Shown here: positions 40,534 through 48,435 of the stretch, piece by piece
Numbering within the stretch: position 1 is the stretch's first letter
Layout of the letters: each line of letters begins with the position of its first letter
Assembly (NCBI GenBank): GCA_946407235.1
Contig: CAMJNF010000003.1
Location: 1 to 50,734, forward strand
DNA length: 50,734 nt
Source of the DNA: an uncultured Fibrobacter sp.
Lineage (GTDB): Bacteria > Fibrobacterota > Fibrobacteria > Fibrobacterales > Fibrobacteraceae
Reading direction: 5' to 3'
Notes under the pieces: generated by a model
Told to the model about the DNA's origin: nothing
Database searches by the model: none
What the model saw: the letters and a program-made list of their open reading frames with translations, nothing else
Translations under genes and position numbers: made by a program

Positions 40534-41909
40534 TGCATAGAATTCTCTCGACATTTATATTTACAGCAATAGCACTTCCATTCATCGCATGTTCCGATTC
40601 CGAGATTCAATCTTCGGACATTCCGCAGATCACGCAATCCATTTTCATCGTTCCCGAAACTTACCGCAAAGATCCATATCCAGCATTCAAAACATCAGAC
40701 AAGTTCTACGTTAACGTCAATGAAAAAATTCGCATTTGCGGTGGATACTTCATCAATGGCGAATACGCCACTGCAGAAGAGGCAATGCCTTACTACAACA
40801 CCCACAAATGGACTATTGACAATTACGAGGCGAGCGCAACATCGGTCTATTACAGTTTTGAAAAGCCCGGAATTTTCGATATAGAATTTGAAACAGTAGA
40901 CCATCTAGGAGACTCACTGATTTCAAAAGCGCAAGTTTACGTCAGCACGCCTGAAACAATTACGCTACAATCTCCGGCCAACAACTACAATCAAATTGAC
41001 GGAGAAAATGTAAACGGAGTCGTACTTTCCTGGAGCCTATCCGGAATCGACCCTTGGGAAACTGCAACATGTATTCTCTACGCAAATCATGATCGTCAAG
41101 CAGTTTGGCGTTCGCCTTTAGGTGAAGTAGATTGTGCAAAGCCCGTTTATCTATTGGGCACTCTTGATGCAGACTCAACCGTATTTAAAAGGCCTGTCGA
41201 TTACACCGTCGACATATCCACCATATACTGGTCCATTCAAGCAGACATCAAAAACGAAAAAGGATTGTCAGAACACGCCTTTAGCGAAGTATTCAATTTT
41301 TCGACAAAACTGAAAAACAATGGTAAAGCCATTGTAGAAATTCCTGTTTCTTGCAAATTCAATCAGTATCCAGAAAAATCACTCTTAACGGGGACATTCA
41401 TTTCGGCTGCAGGAGACACTCTTTCTAAAATCTCTGGAATCAAGTCCAACACTACAGTCAATCAAACGTTTGATCCACAATCAAACATCAAATTCGTCGT
41501 TTGCGACAGCTTCCGTACAGAATATGGTTGTGCAACGACAACATTTGATTTAGCGCCAAGCACAAAAACGACATTAGATACTTTATTCTTGCTAGACAAA
41601 ACCAAGCCCAACATGGTCCCCGTCAGAACAGAATTGCCAACAGCATCTAAAATTCAATTTTCCATTCTCGACAATGGAGCTGGAGTCAATGTTTCGAAAA
41701 TCCAGGCGTTCATGAACAATGATTCCCTTCAAATAAAATTTGACGATTACACTTTATCATTCATAAACAGTTGCAAAAAGGAATGCAAACTCGTCATTAC
41801 GGCCGAAGATTACGCCCACAACAAGGCGCCCGATGTTTATTGGATAGTGAAAGTCAATGGCTCCGAAACAAAAATTTCTGGGCCATACGCAAGATTGGAG
41901 GAAGAATAG
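40530..41909 (+). CDS. Lipoprotein C of the five-gene operon (multi-Ig-like)
   Basis: A 459-residue lipoprotein (lipobox FIAC, Cys about 21). The ATG at 40530 overlaps the stop of gene B (ATGA); a second ATG follows at 40533. Domains: PKD-like (about 75-145; THKWTIDNYE, FDIEFETVDHLGD), FnIII-like (about 150-260; LQSPANNYNQID, VVLSWSLSGID, YWSIQADIKNEKG), a middle sandwich, then an Ig-like end (IQFSILDNGAGVNVSKIQ). The last domain matches that of gene B (both D-x-G-x-G). Ser-poor; function unknown. Confidence 0.6.
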   Translation: MMHRILSTFIFTAIALPFIACSDSEIQSSDIPQITQSIFIVPETYRKDPYPAFKTSDKFYVNVNEKIRICGGYFINGEYATAEEAMPYYNTHKWTIDNYEASATSVYYSFEKPGIFDIEFETVDHLGDSLISKAQVYVSTPETITLQSPANNYNQIDGENVNGVVLSWSLSGIDPWETATCILYANHDRQAVWRSPLGEVDCAKPVYLLGTLDADSTVFKRPVDYTVDISTIYWSIQADIKNEKGLSEHAFSEVFNFSTKLKNNGKAIVEIPVSCKFNQYPEKSLLTGTFISAAGDTLSKISGIKSNTTVNQTFDPQSNIKFVVCDSFRTEYGCATTTFDLAPSTKTTLDTLFLLDKTKPNMVPVRTELPTASKIQFSILDNGAGVNVSKIQAFMNNDSLQIKFDDYTLSFINSCKKECKLVITAEDYAHNKAPDVYWIVKVNGSETKISGPYARLEEE

Positions 41910-41911
41910 AC

Positions 41912-42547
41912 ATGTTCAAAAGAACCTCCACCGCATTTTTCGCACTGCTAATAATACTTTGCGTAAACGTATTTGCGCAAGAAGCAAAAACTCGTTATCT
42001 GCAAATTTCAACAAATCCTTCGACTGTTGACCTATACACAGGTAAAATCTTGCCAGATTTTGCAAGCAAGCCTGATTACGTTTCGCCAGCATTCATCCCC
42101 ATTCCCGAAGGTAAGGATACTGTTCTTGTTTCATTTTTCCACCCTGATTATGCAGACACAACTATAAATATTGCGCTATCGCCAAACGACACATCGTTCA
42201 TCATCGTTGCCCTCCGCCAAACTTATGATGAAGATGAAATCGCTCAAAAGCAAAAATTTCTGAAGCACAGAAACAGACGTTATCTTGGAAAGTTCCTTAA
42301 ATGGGCCTCCATCGCTCCGTTCACCATCAGTGGAATTTCTGCAATCGTTACACTATACAACAACAGCAAAGCCAAAGATTATAAAAAGGCCATGCAGGAC
42401 ACGCGTTTTGCATCCGAAAAATACGATAAGCATATGCGTGATTTCACGGACCACCGAGAAAGTGCTAAAACAGCAAAAACGGTTTCTAAAATATTTCTAG
42501 GAACAGGCCTCGTTTTTCTAACCGCAGGATTCGTCCTTTCTTTTTAG
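41912..42547 (+). CDS. PEGA-like/two-helix membrane protein D of the five-gene operon
   Basis: A 211-residue protein: signal peptide (about 1-22, cut after VFA), a PEGA-like beta domain (about 27-105; YLQISTNPSTVDLYTG, VLVSFFHPDYADTTI), a charged helix (DEDEIAQKQKFLKHRNRRYLG), one hydrophobic helix (about 128-146), a charged loop (KAKDYKKAMQD), and a second helix at the very end. GGAGG precedes the ATG. It shares this layout with protein E. The PEGA-like domain would face the periplasm. Confidence 0.6.
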   Translation: MFKRTSTAFFALLIILCVNVFAQEAKTRYLQISTNPSTVDLYTGKILPDFASKPDYVSPAFIPIPEGKDTVLVSFFHPDYADTTINIALSPNDTSFIIVALRQTYDEDEIAQKQKFLKHRNRRYLGKFLKWASIAPFTISGISAIVTLYNNSKAKDYKKAMQDTRFASEKYDKHMRDFTDHRESAKTAKTVSKIFLGTGLVFLTAGFVLSF

Positions 42548-42554
42548 GTAGAAT

Positions 42555-44156
42555 ATGAAAAAGATTTTCTTACTAATTGCCCTTGCCCTAACAGCCACTT
42601 TAGCCAATCCCGAAGGAATCTACGTTGATGTAGAACTCCTATCCGGAACGCGCCAACGCGCACAATTGATGGGCATTGAAAATGACACCGTCAGTCTTGG
42701 CGGATACATTCAGAATAAATTCACAATCGTCAAAATTGCCAAAAGGCAATTCAAGAGAATTATAGACGAGAAGGGAAACGATTTATTAGCAACATCCAGT
42801 TCGAGTTTTACGCCAGTAAGTTCTGCAATAAGTTCTGCAGCAAGTTCCTCCAGCGCCAAAAAAATCGTAGCAAGTAGCTCATCTGAAGCCCCCGTAAAAG
42901 CAGATACCGTATTAGCGGATACCACACAAACGAAAGATTCTGTTCCAGAACAAAAGCCGGCTCCGCAACCAATCAAGTCCATTCTTATCGCCTATGGCGC
43001 CGAAGGAGTCGAGCAATCTATAGCAGACCAATTCACAGCGCTCACGGCACGTCTCTTGATGGAATCCGGAGAAAAGCTGCAAATCATCCGCAAGAGCGAT
43101 GTCAAAAATTGCAATGACAACATTTGCATTCAAACCGAACTAGCGTCTTACGGCTACAAATCCATCTATTTTGGAGAAATCGTCCCGAACATCAAAACGG
43201 ACAGTTTAACGCTAAACCTTACCCACGCTTTCTACGAAGATTCGCTTCCGATGCTGCATAGAGCAAGCATCAACGTTTCAAGGAATTCTGCACTTAGCGA
43301 CGCCATTACGAACAATAAATTAAGCAACCAACTATTGGATGCACAAGGCAAAGAGACAATCAAAACCAAGAAAAACAGAACATACATCCACATCGAAACA
43401 GACCCCGACGGAGCAACAATTTCACGTTCCGAAAAAGATGCCATCTGCAAATCGCCTTGCACATTCGTCACGGCAGATACCACAAAATTCACGGTTTACG
43501 CTTACTGGAATGTCGATAGACACTTGTGGGGCGCAAGCACAAACATCGTTCCACTCCCTGGCGACACGGTTCATGTATCGCTCAAGCTCAAGCGTGTCAC
43601 GCCCGAAATCCGAATTCTTACCTTCCCCGAAGGTGCAAGCATTTATAAAGCAAGCTCGCCAATTACCAAGCGTTCCAAAGCTATAGCGCAAACGCCCGAA
43701 AAAATTCCAATGTTCAACATGGGAACAGACAGTCTCCTTATCCGCAAAGCTGGATACCACGACACGCTCATCAGCTTCTTTGTGGCACCGGTTCCGCAAA
43801 TAGACTTGAGCATCGATTTAAAGAAATTGACCGACTTCGATGAAATCGAAAAACAGAACAAATGGTTGCACGACAAAAAAATGCAAACCATAGGCGAAGC
43901 GTTTATCGGAGGTGGCGCAGGAACAATTCTCATCGGTTCGCTCTTGATGTACTTCGCCCATTTGGACTACAACGATGCCGACGACATCAAAAAAGATCTC
44001 AGAATTCCTGGAGCGGCTAAAGGCAAGAATTATCAGGACAAAGTCAAAAAGAATAAAAAACTTGTAGACCAAGGCGATAACAAGGCTATCGCTGGAGGAA
44101 TTTTGTTAGGCACTGGAGCCGCCCTTCTCGGCATCGGCCTTTACTTCTATTTCTAA
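42555..44156 (+). CDS. PEGA-like/two-helix membrane protein E of the five-gene operon
   Basis: A 533-residue protein: signal peptide (about 1-17), a small beta domain (YVDVELLSGTRQRAQLMGI), a Ser-rich linker (about 80-115), a Rossmann-like region resembling TolB_N/CsgG-type domains (about 140-260; CNDNICIQTELASYGYKSIYFGEI), two PEGA-like repeats (about 275-425; IETDPDGATI, ILTFPEGASIY, IRKAGYHDTLISF), then DFDEIEKQNKWL and two hydrophobic helices, the last reading GGILLGTGAALLGIGLYF. The C-terminal half is paralogous to protein D. Last gene of the operon. Function unknown. Confidence 0.6.
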   Translation: MKKIFLLIALALTATLANPEGIYVDVELLSGTRQRAQLMGIENDTVSLGGYIQNKFTIVKIAKRQFKRIIDEKGNDLLATSSSSFTPVSSAISSAASSSSAKKIVASSSSEAPVKADTVLADTTQTKDSVPEQKPAPQPIKSILIAYGAEGVEQSIADQFTALTARLLMESGEKLQIIRKSDVKNCNDNICIQTELASYGYKSIYFGEIVPNIKTDSLTLNLTHAFYEDSLPMLHRASINVSRNSALSDAITNNKLSNQLLDAQGKETIKTKKNRTYIHIETDPDGATISRSEKDAICKSPCTFVTADTTKFTVYAYWNVDRHLWGASTNIVPLPGDTVHVSLKLKRVTPEIRILTFPEGASIYKASSPITKRSKAIAQTPEKIPMFNMGTDSLLIRKAGYHDTLISFFVAPVPQIDLSIDLKKLTDFDEIEKQNKWLHDKKMQTIGEAFIGGGAGTILIGSLLMYFAHLDYNDADDIKKDLRIPGAAKGKNYQDKVKKNKKLVDQGDNKAIAGGILLGTGAALLGIGLYFYF

Positions 44157-44177
44157 CATCAATAACAGCAATTATTA

Positions 44178-44272
44178 TTAAAAAAGCGTCGGCCAAGGAT
44201 GGGGAGGGTGCAGGGAGGGGCCCGTGCGGCCTTCGCAACTCCGAGCTGGGGCCCCGCCCGCATGACGTACTT
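44178..44272 (+). repeat. Dispersed GC-rich element, copy 3
   Basis: Starts AAAAAAGCGTCGGCC and ends CCCGCATGACGTAC. Nearly identical to copy 1 (21377) over about 80 bp. It ends about 72 bases before the dedA-like start. Confidence 0.85.
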
Positions 44273-44330
44273 TTTCATATTAAAAAAACGACTTTTATAA
44301 TAAAATCAAAAAATTTATTTTTTAAATTTC

Positions 44331-44336
44331 TAAATT
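44331..44336 (+). promoter_or_regulatory. -10 box of the DedA gene, leaderless type
   Basis: TAAATT, 7 bases, then ATG 44344; no Shine-Dalgarno. Confidence 0.55.
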
Positions 44337-44343
44337 TGTCCCA

Positions 44344-45099
44344 ATGAAAAATACAGTCCTAAAAACCACAATTGCCTTAGCTCTTTTCTTTACCGCTTTT
44401 ACATTTGCTTCTGACGCGATTGCCGCCGATACGATCGCCAACGCCAGTACCGCAGCAACCGAAGCCACCAAATCAACAGGTATCTACAACCAAATTATCG
44501 ATTGGTACAATGAAAACTTGAACTACGGAACCATCACTCTTTTGATGGCGATCGAGAGCTCGTTCATTCCGTTTCCGTCAGAACTTGTTGTGCCGCCCGC
44601 CGCTTACAAGGCTTTGCAGCCGGGATCGGGCCTCAACATTGCGCTCATCGTTTTCTTTGCAACGCTCGGCGCCTTGATCGGCGCATACATCAACTACTAT
44701 CTCGCCAAGATTCTCGGTCGCCCGATTATCTACAAGTTCGCCGATAGTCGTCTCGGACACTTCTTGCTGCTTGACGTTGAAAAGGTTGAAAAGGCAGAAA
44801 ACTATTTCCGTGAACACGGCGCCATCTCGACATTCGTCGGCCGCCTCATCACGGTAATCCGCCAGCTCATTTCTATCCCGGCAGGCCTTGCCAAGATGAA
44901 GCTCGCTCCGTTCACGCTCTACACGTTCCTCGGCGCCGCCATCTGGAACTGCGTCCTTGCACTGCTCGGCTATTTTGCCCATGGCCAGAAGGACATCATC
45001 GAGAAGTACAATTCCGAACTCGCGATCGCGTTGCTCGGCTTTGGCGTGCTCTTTATCGGTTACATGGTCTGGAATGCAGTAAAGCCGAAGAAAAAGTAA
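44344..45099 (+). CDS. DedA-family membrane protein
   Basis: A 251-residue inner-membrane protein of the DedA/SNARE-associated family, whose members flip undecaprenyl phosphate or phospholipids. Motifs: ESSFIPFPSELVVPPAAYKA (about 71-90), GALIGAYINYYLAKILGRP, FVGRLITVIRQLISIPAGLAKM (about 162-183), GAAIWNCVLALLGYFAHG. Before the first family helix there is a signal-like extension ending FASDAIAADT and a short Ala/Thr-rich segment, which is unusual. Acts alone in the window. Confidence 0.88.
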   Translation: MKNTVLKTTIALALFFTAFTFASDAIAADTIANASTAATEATKSTGIYNQIIDWYNENLNYGTITLLMAIESSFIPFPSELVVPPAAYKALQPGSGLNIALIVFFATLGALIGAYINYYLAKILGRPIIYKFADSRLGHFLLLDVEKVEKAENYFREHGAISTFVGRLITVIRQLISIPAGLAKMKLAPFTLYTFLGAAIWNCVLALLGYFAHGQKDIIEKYNSELAIALLGFGVLFIGYMVWNAVKPKKK

Positions 45100-45103
45100 T
45101 AGA

Positions 45104-45715
45104 CTAAAAATTGCAATTTTTGACGCAGCGATTGTTTCTAAATTCAGCTTCTAAAACAAGCTTGCCAAAGGTGTAGCGGTGGTAAGTTCCATTGCGGATT
45201 CCATGGACAAAATTCATATCTTCAGCCAGAAGTCCCATTTCATCGTAAAACTTCACAACACCATGAATTTGTCCATTCTCATACGGAATTTGGCGACGAA
45301 GATTTCCATTTTCAAACCATTCTTCGGACATGCCGTTGAGCACACCGCGATGATAAGTCTCGCGACTTTTTCGTTTTCCATTCGAATAAAAAATGGTACT
45401 AATCCCTTCTTCTTCACCATTCCGATAGCCGATGGTTTCGTGCAATTTTCCATTCGCATCGAACGAACGGAAAACACCTTCCAATTTGCCATTCTTATAC
45501 GGAGCTTCAACCGCCAAAGTCCCATTCGGATGATACGAAAGAGCTACCCCCTCGCGTACGTTGGAACCCTTTAAAACGGTGTAAATCCGCGCCACACGAC
45601 CGTCATCATAAGTCGTGCGAACCGTATCTAAAGCAACAGGAGCTGCTTTGGGCGCCGCCATAGCCGTGCTAGCAATCACAAAGGGCGCAAAAAACGTGAA
45701 AAAAAGCGTTTTCAT
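45104..45715 (-). CDS. Secreted MORN-repeat protein
   Basis: A 203-residue exported protein: signal peptide about 1-21 (cut after MA-APK). Then about six MORN-variant repeats of 22-23 residues (YHPNGTLAVEAPYKNGKLEG, FDANGKLHETIGYRNGEEEG, YSNGKRKSRETYHRG, and so on). It ends with two Cys (CVKNC). Such repeats often bind proteins or membranes; some relatives are annotated YwqK-type antitoxins, but no toxin is near. ATG 45715 touches a 14-bp palindrome. Confidence 0.75.
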   Translation of the reverse strand: MKTLFFTFFAPFVIASTAMAAPKAAPVALDTVRTTYDDGRVARIYTVLKGSNVREGVALSYHPNGTLAVEAPYKNGKLEGVFRSFDANGKLHETIGYRNGEEEGISTIFYSNGKRKSRETYHRGVLNGMSEEWFENGNLRRQIPYENGQIHGVVKFYDEMGLLAEDMNFVHGIRNGTYHRYTFGKLVLEAEFRNNRCVKNCNF

Positions 45716-45729
45716 TACATTATAATGTA
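45716..45729. promoter_or_regulatory. Perfect palindrome with TATAAT on both strands
   Basis: TACATTATAATGTA is its own reverse complement and carries TATAAT on both strands, overlapping by four bases. It lies between divergent genes (starts 45715 and 45748/45766). On the plus side the spacing fits a short leader; on the minus side it is only 3 bases from the ATG. Confidence 0.5.
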
Positions 45730-45765
45730 GCATATTCAATTCAGATTATGTATTTTGTGAGCGTC

Positions 45766-47271
45766 ATGAACGTTACTTTTTTAAATCCCCCCTTCCACCC
45801 GATGTTCAGTCGGGAATCTAGATCCCCGTGTGTTACGAAGTCCAGTACGCTTTACTGGCCCATGTTTTTAAGCTATGCTGCCGGCGTTTGTGAAGCCGAC
45901 GGTAACGAAATCCAGCTGATTGACAGCCCCGCTATGGAACTTGACCTCGCGCAGACGCTCGAAGGCATCAAGAAGTTTGGTCCGGAACTCGTTATTTGCA
46001 GCACAAGCACCCCGAGTATTTTGAATGACCTCAAGGTTGTCCACGCCATCAAGCAGGAAATGCCGAATGTGAAGGTGGCCATCATGGGTACGCACGCGAC
46101 CGCCGAGCCGCTCGAATCCATGGAAATGGAACCGTCTTTGGACTATGTTGTGATTGGCGAAGCCGACTACACCTGTAGGAACCTCGTCCGCGCACTGCGT
46201 GGCGATGGCGCTCCCGTTGGCCAGTTTGCAGGCCTTGCTTACCGCACCGCCGAAGGCAAAGTGGATTTCCAGCCCGAAGGCCCGAAGATCGAAAACCTGA
46301 ACGAAATTCCGTGGGTTTCCAAGGTCTACCGCAAGCACCTTTACAGCTGCTACAAGAAGTATTTCTATGGTGCAAACCTGAACCCGCTTATCGTGATTTT
46401 GTCTGGCCGTGGCTGCCCGAACCACTGCAGCTACTGCGTGATTCCGCAGACACTCAACGGTCACAAGTTCCGCCGCCGCGATCCGAAGGACGTTGTCGAC
46501 GAACTCCAGTACATCAAGGAAAACTTCGAAGATTTAGGCGAAGTGTTCTTTGAAGACGATACGTTTACAGCAAGCCACGAACACGTGCGCCAGATTTGCA
46601 ACTTGATTCTCGAACGTGGTCTCAAGATTACGTGGAGCTGCAACGCCCGTGCAGATGTGCCGCTCGATTTGCTCAAGCTCATGAAGAAGGCCGGTGGCCG
46701 CGAAATGTGCGTGGGCTTCGAAAGCGCCTCCCCCGAGGTTCTCGAAAAGATCCACAAGGGCGTGAAGAACACCGACAAGGCTATCGAGTTCACGAAGAAC
46801 GCCCGCAAGGCAGGACTCCTCGTTCACGGATGCTTCATGGTCGGTAACCCGGGCGACACGCCGGAAACGCTCCGCATGACGCTTGACTACGCCAAGAAGC
46901 TGAACCCGAACACGGCCCAGTTCTACCCCATCATGGCTTACCCAGGCACCGAAGCCTACAAGGAAGCTCTTGAAAGCGGCGCGCTCAAGTCGAAGGATTA
47001 CAGCCAGTGGCTCGACAAGGACGGATTCCACCGCACCACGATCCAGCGCGGAGAACTCACGAGCCAAGCACTCGTAGACTTCTGCGACAAGGCCCGCCGT
47101 GAATTCTATCTGCGTCCAAGCTACATTTTCCATCAGGGCATCATGGCGATCAAGAACCCGCGTGAACGTTACCGCGTTCTCCGTGGATTCGGCACGCTCG
47201 TAAAGCACCTGTTCAGGAAGCACGGTGAACTTGCCCCAGTCGCAAGACAAGCTCCGACAATTAAGGAGTAA
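45766..47271 (+). CDS. B12-binding-domain radical SAM enzyme
   Basis: A 501-residue enzyme. Residues 1-150 form the B12-binding-like domain (VTFLNPPFHPMF, VICSTSTPSILND, VAIMGTHATAEP, YVVIGEADYT). The radical SAM core (about 205-410) has SGRGCPNHCSYCVIP, i.e. C-x3-C-x2-C, followed by FFEDDTFTA and GFESASPEVLEKIHKG. A C-terminal helical domain ends at 501. Substrate not known; relatives modify lipids, methylate or cyclise. ATG 45766 is preferred by similarity, ATG 45748 possible. Its stop lies in a heptamer array. Confidence 0.85.
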   Translation: MNVTFLNPPFHPMFSRESRSPCVTKSSTLYWPMFLSYAAGVCEADGNEIQLIDSPAMELDLAQTLEGIKKFGPELVICSTSTPSILNDLKVVHAIKQEMPNVKVAIMGTHATAEPLESMEMEPSLDYVVIGEADYTCRNLVRALRGDGAPVGQFAGLAYRTAEGKVDFQPEGPKIENLNEIPWVSKVYRKHLYSCYKKYFYGANLNPLIVILSGRGCPNHCSYCVIPQTLNGHKFRRRDPKDVVDELQYIKENFEDLGEVFFEDDTFTASHEHVRQICNLILERGLKITWSCNARADVPLDLLKLMKKAGGREMCVGFESASPEVLEKIHKGVKNTDKAIEFTKNARKAGLLVHGCFMVGNPGDTPETLRMTLDYAKKLNPNTAQFYPIMAYPGTEAYKEALESGALKSKDYSQWLDKDGFHRTTIQRGELTSQALVDFCDKARREFYLRPSYIFHQGIMAIKNPRERYRVLRGFGTLVKHLFRKHGELAPVARQAPTIKE

Positions 47272-47296
47272 ACAGTAGGCAGTAGACAGTGGTTAG
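47267..47296. repeat. Heptamer array overlapping the radical SAM stop codon
   Basis: AGTAAAC, AGTAGGC, AGTAGAC, AGTGGTT. The first unit contains the TAA stop codon. Confidence 0.85.
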
Positions 47297-47315
47297 AAAC
47301 TGTAAGAAAAAAAAC

Positions 47316-47344
47316 TTGCAAAATCTAGCCGCAGTTACTAGAAT
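47316..47344 (+). promoter_or_regulatory. Promoter of the candidate sRNA/attenuator
   Basis: TTGCAA (47316-47321), exactly 17 bases, TAGAAT (47339-47344). Confidence 0.6.
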
Positions 47345-47350
47345 GCGAAA

Positions 47351-47424
47351 AAACGCCGACGAAACGTAAAAGGAACTGCCGACGATTTTAAAACGACTCG
47401 CAATAATGCGGGTCGTTTTTTTTG
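47351..47424 (+). ncRNA. Candidate sRNA or transcription attenuator
   Basis: From the predicted start (about 47351) to a 12-bp terminator stem (47391-47418, loop ATAA, one G-U pair) with a long T run. There is no start codon in between. GCCGACGA occurs twice (47355, 47378). It may be a free small RNA of about 70 bases, or a leader that can stop transcription before the DUF4328 gene, whose ATG is 63 bases past the T run. Confidence 0.5.
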
Positions 47425-47486
47425 CGAGATTCATGTATACATTTTTTTATTTTTTCACAAACAAATTTTCTCGTGACAGAGGCCTT

Positions 47487-48353
47487 ATGATTTGCAAAAA
47501 ATGCGGAAGAGAATACGAAGACGACATGCCGAAATGCCTGTGGTGCGATGCGTCAAACGAAAGACTTTATTCGCAAGGCGAAAAAGAAGCCGCATCCGCA
47601 GATTCCGAGATTCAACAAGAAGCCAACCAGGAATCGCACAAAAAGCTTGTCGACCCAGAACTTGAACAAGATTTTGACAACAACGTACGACGCGGGAAAA
47701 GCGCCATTTCGTGGACAAAGTTCCAAATGGTTCTAAACGTCATTTTCTTCTTCGTAGAAGTAAAGACATTCGGCGCAATTGCGGCATTTTATGGAAGCTA
47801 TAAAGTAAATGCCCCTATACCAAGAGAAGTCAATCTTGCTGTATGGACCTTAATCGTATTTTTTATGGCCAGCGCAATTCCCTTTTGCGTTTTCATCGGC
47901 AAAAATTTGCTTTGGATTTATCATGCTCATAAAGAACAAAACAACTTCTCAGAGACACAATTTTCTCCGTGGGGAGCAACCATCTGCTACTACCTGCCCA
48001 TTGCAAATTACTTTATCTTTAAAACACTAATAGATAATCAATATGACACCATGAAATCAATGGGTATAAAAGCCCAAGCTGTTCCAAACAAATTGCTTAC
48101 GTGGTTTTTATTATTCAACATCGCAACACCTATTTTTAATTATATCTGTTTAAGGAACTTCAATACCCCCGTCCTATTTATCAGTACGGTTTTGTGGTTT
48201 ATCCTTACCATTTTATACATCAAGTTCATCAGAGTCGCGACAGCAAACGAGCAAGCCATGCACGACTTGCTGAATAACAATCGAATCAACAAAAAAGTTG
48301 AAGAAATCATTGCCCAGCGCAATGCAGACCAGCAGAACACTGCGCAAACTTAA
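47487..48353 (+). CDS. Zinc-ribbon DUF4328 membrane protein
   Basis: A 288-residue membrane protein. A short zinc ribbon (CKKCGREY, then CLWC; residues 3-21), a charged linker (about 25-75), then about six hydrophobic helices. The FSPWGATICYYLPIANYFIF segment (about 165-185) is the DUF4328 hallmark. ATG 47487 has AGAGG upstream; a longer frame from 47406 is hydrophobic but unlikely. Function unknown; zinc-ribbon/DUF4328 pairs are common in bacteria. Confidence 0.75.
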   Translation: MICKKCGREYEDDMPKCLWCDASNERLYSQGEKEAASADSEIQQEANQESHKKLVDPELEQDFDNNVRRGKSAISWTKFQMVLNVIFFFVEVKTFGAIAAFYGSYKVNAPIPREVNLAVWTLIVFFMASAIPFCVFIGKNLLWIYHAHKEQNNFSETQFSPWGATICYYLPIANYFIFKTLIDNQYDTMKSMGIKAQAVPNKLLTWFLLFNIATPIFNYICLRNFNTPVLFISTVLWFILTILYIKFIRVATANEQAMHDLLNNNRINKKVEEIIAQRNADQQNTAQT

Positions 48354-48378
48354 AAGATTCTCTAAAATTCGAGAGCGA

Positions 48379-48404
48379 CCCGCCCTAAAGCGGGCCATTT
48401 TTTT
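48379..48404 (+). terminator. Terminator after the DUF4328 gene
   Basis: CCCGC-CCTAAA-GCGGG, then CCA and a run of T. Confidence 0.65.
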
Positions 48405-48435
48405 ACACAAAGCAGAGCGAAACAACGCCCTCACT

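Noticed and set aside
45104-45715. MORN-repeat protein as a toxin-antitoxin antitoxin
   Set aside because: It has a signal peptide and no adjacent toxin gene; the YwqK-type name is only a family label.
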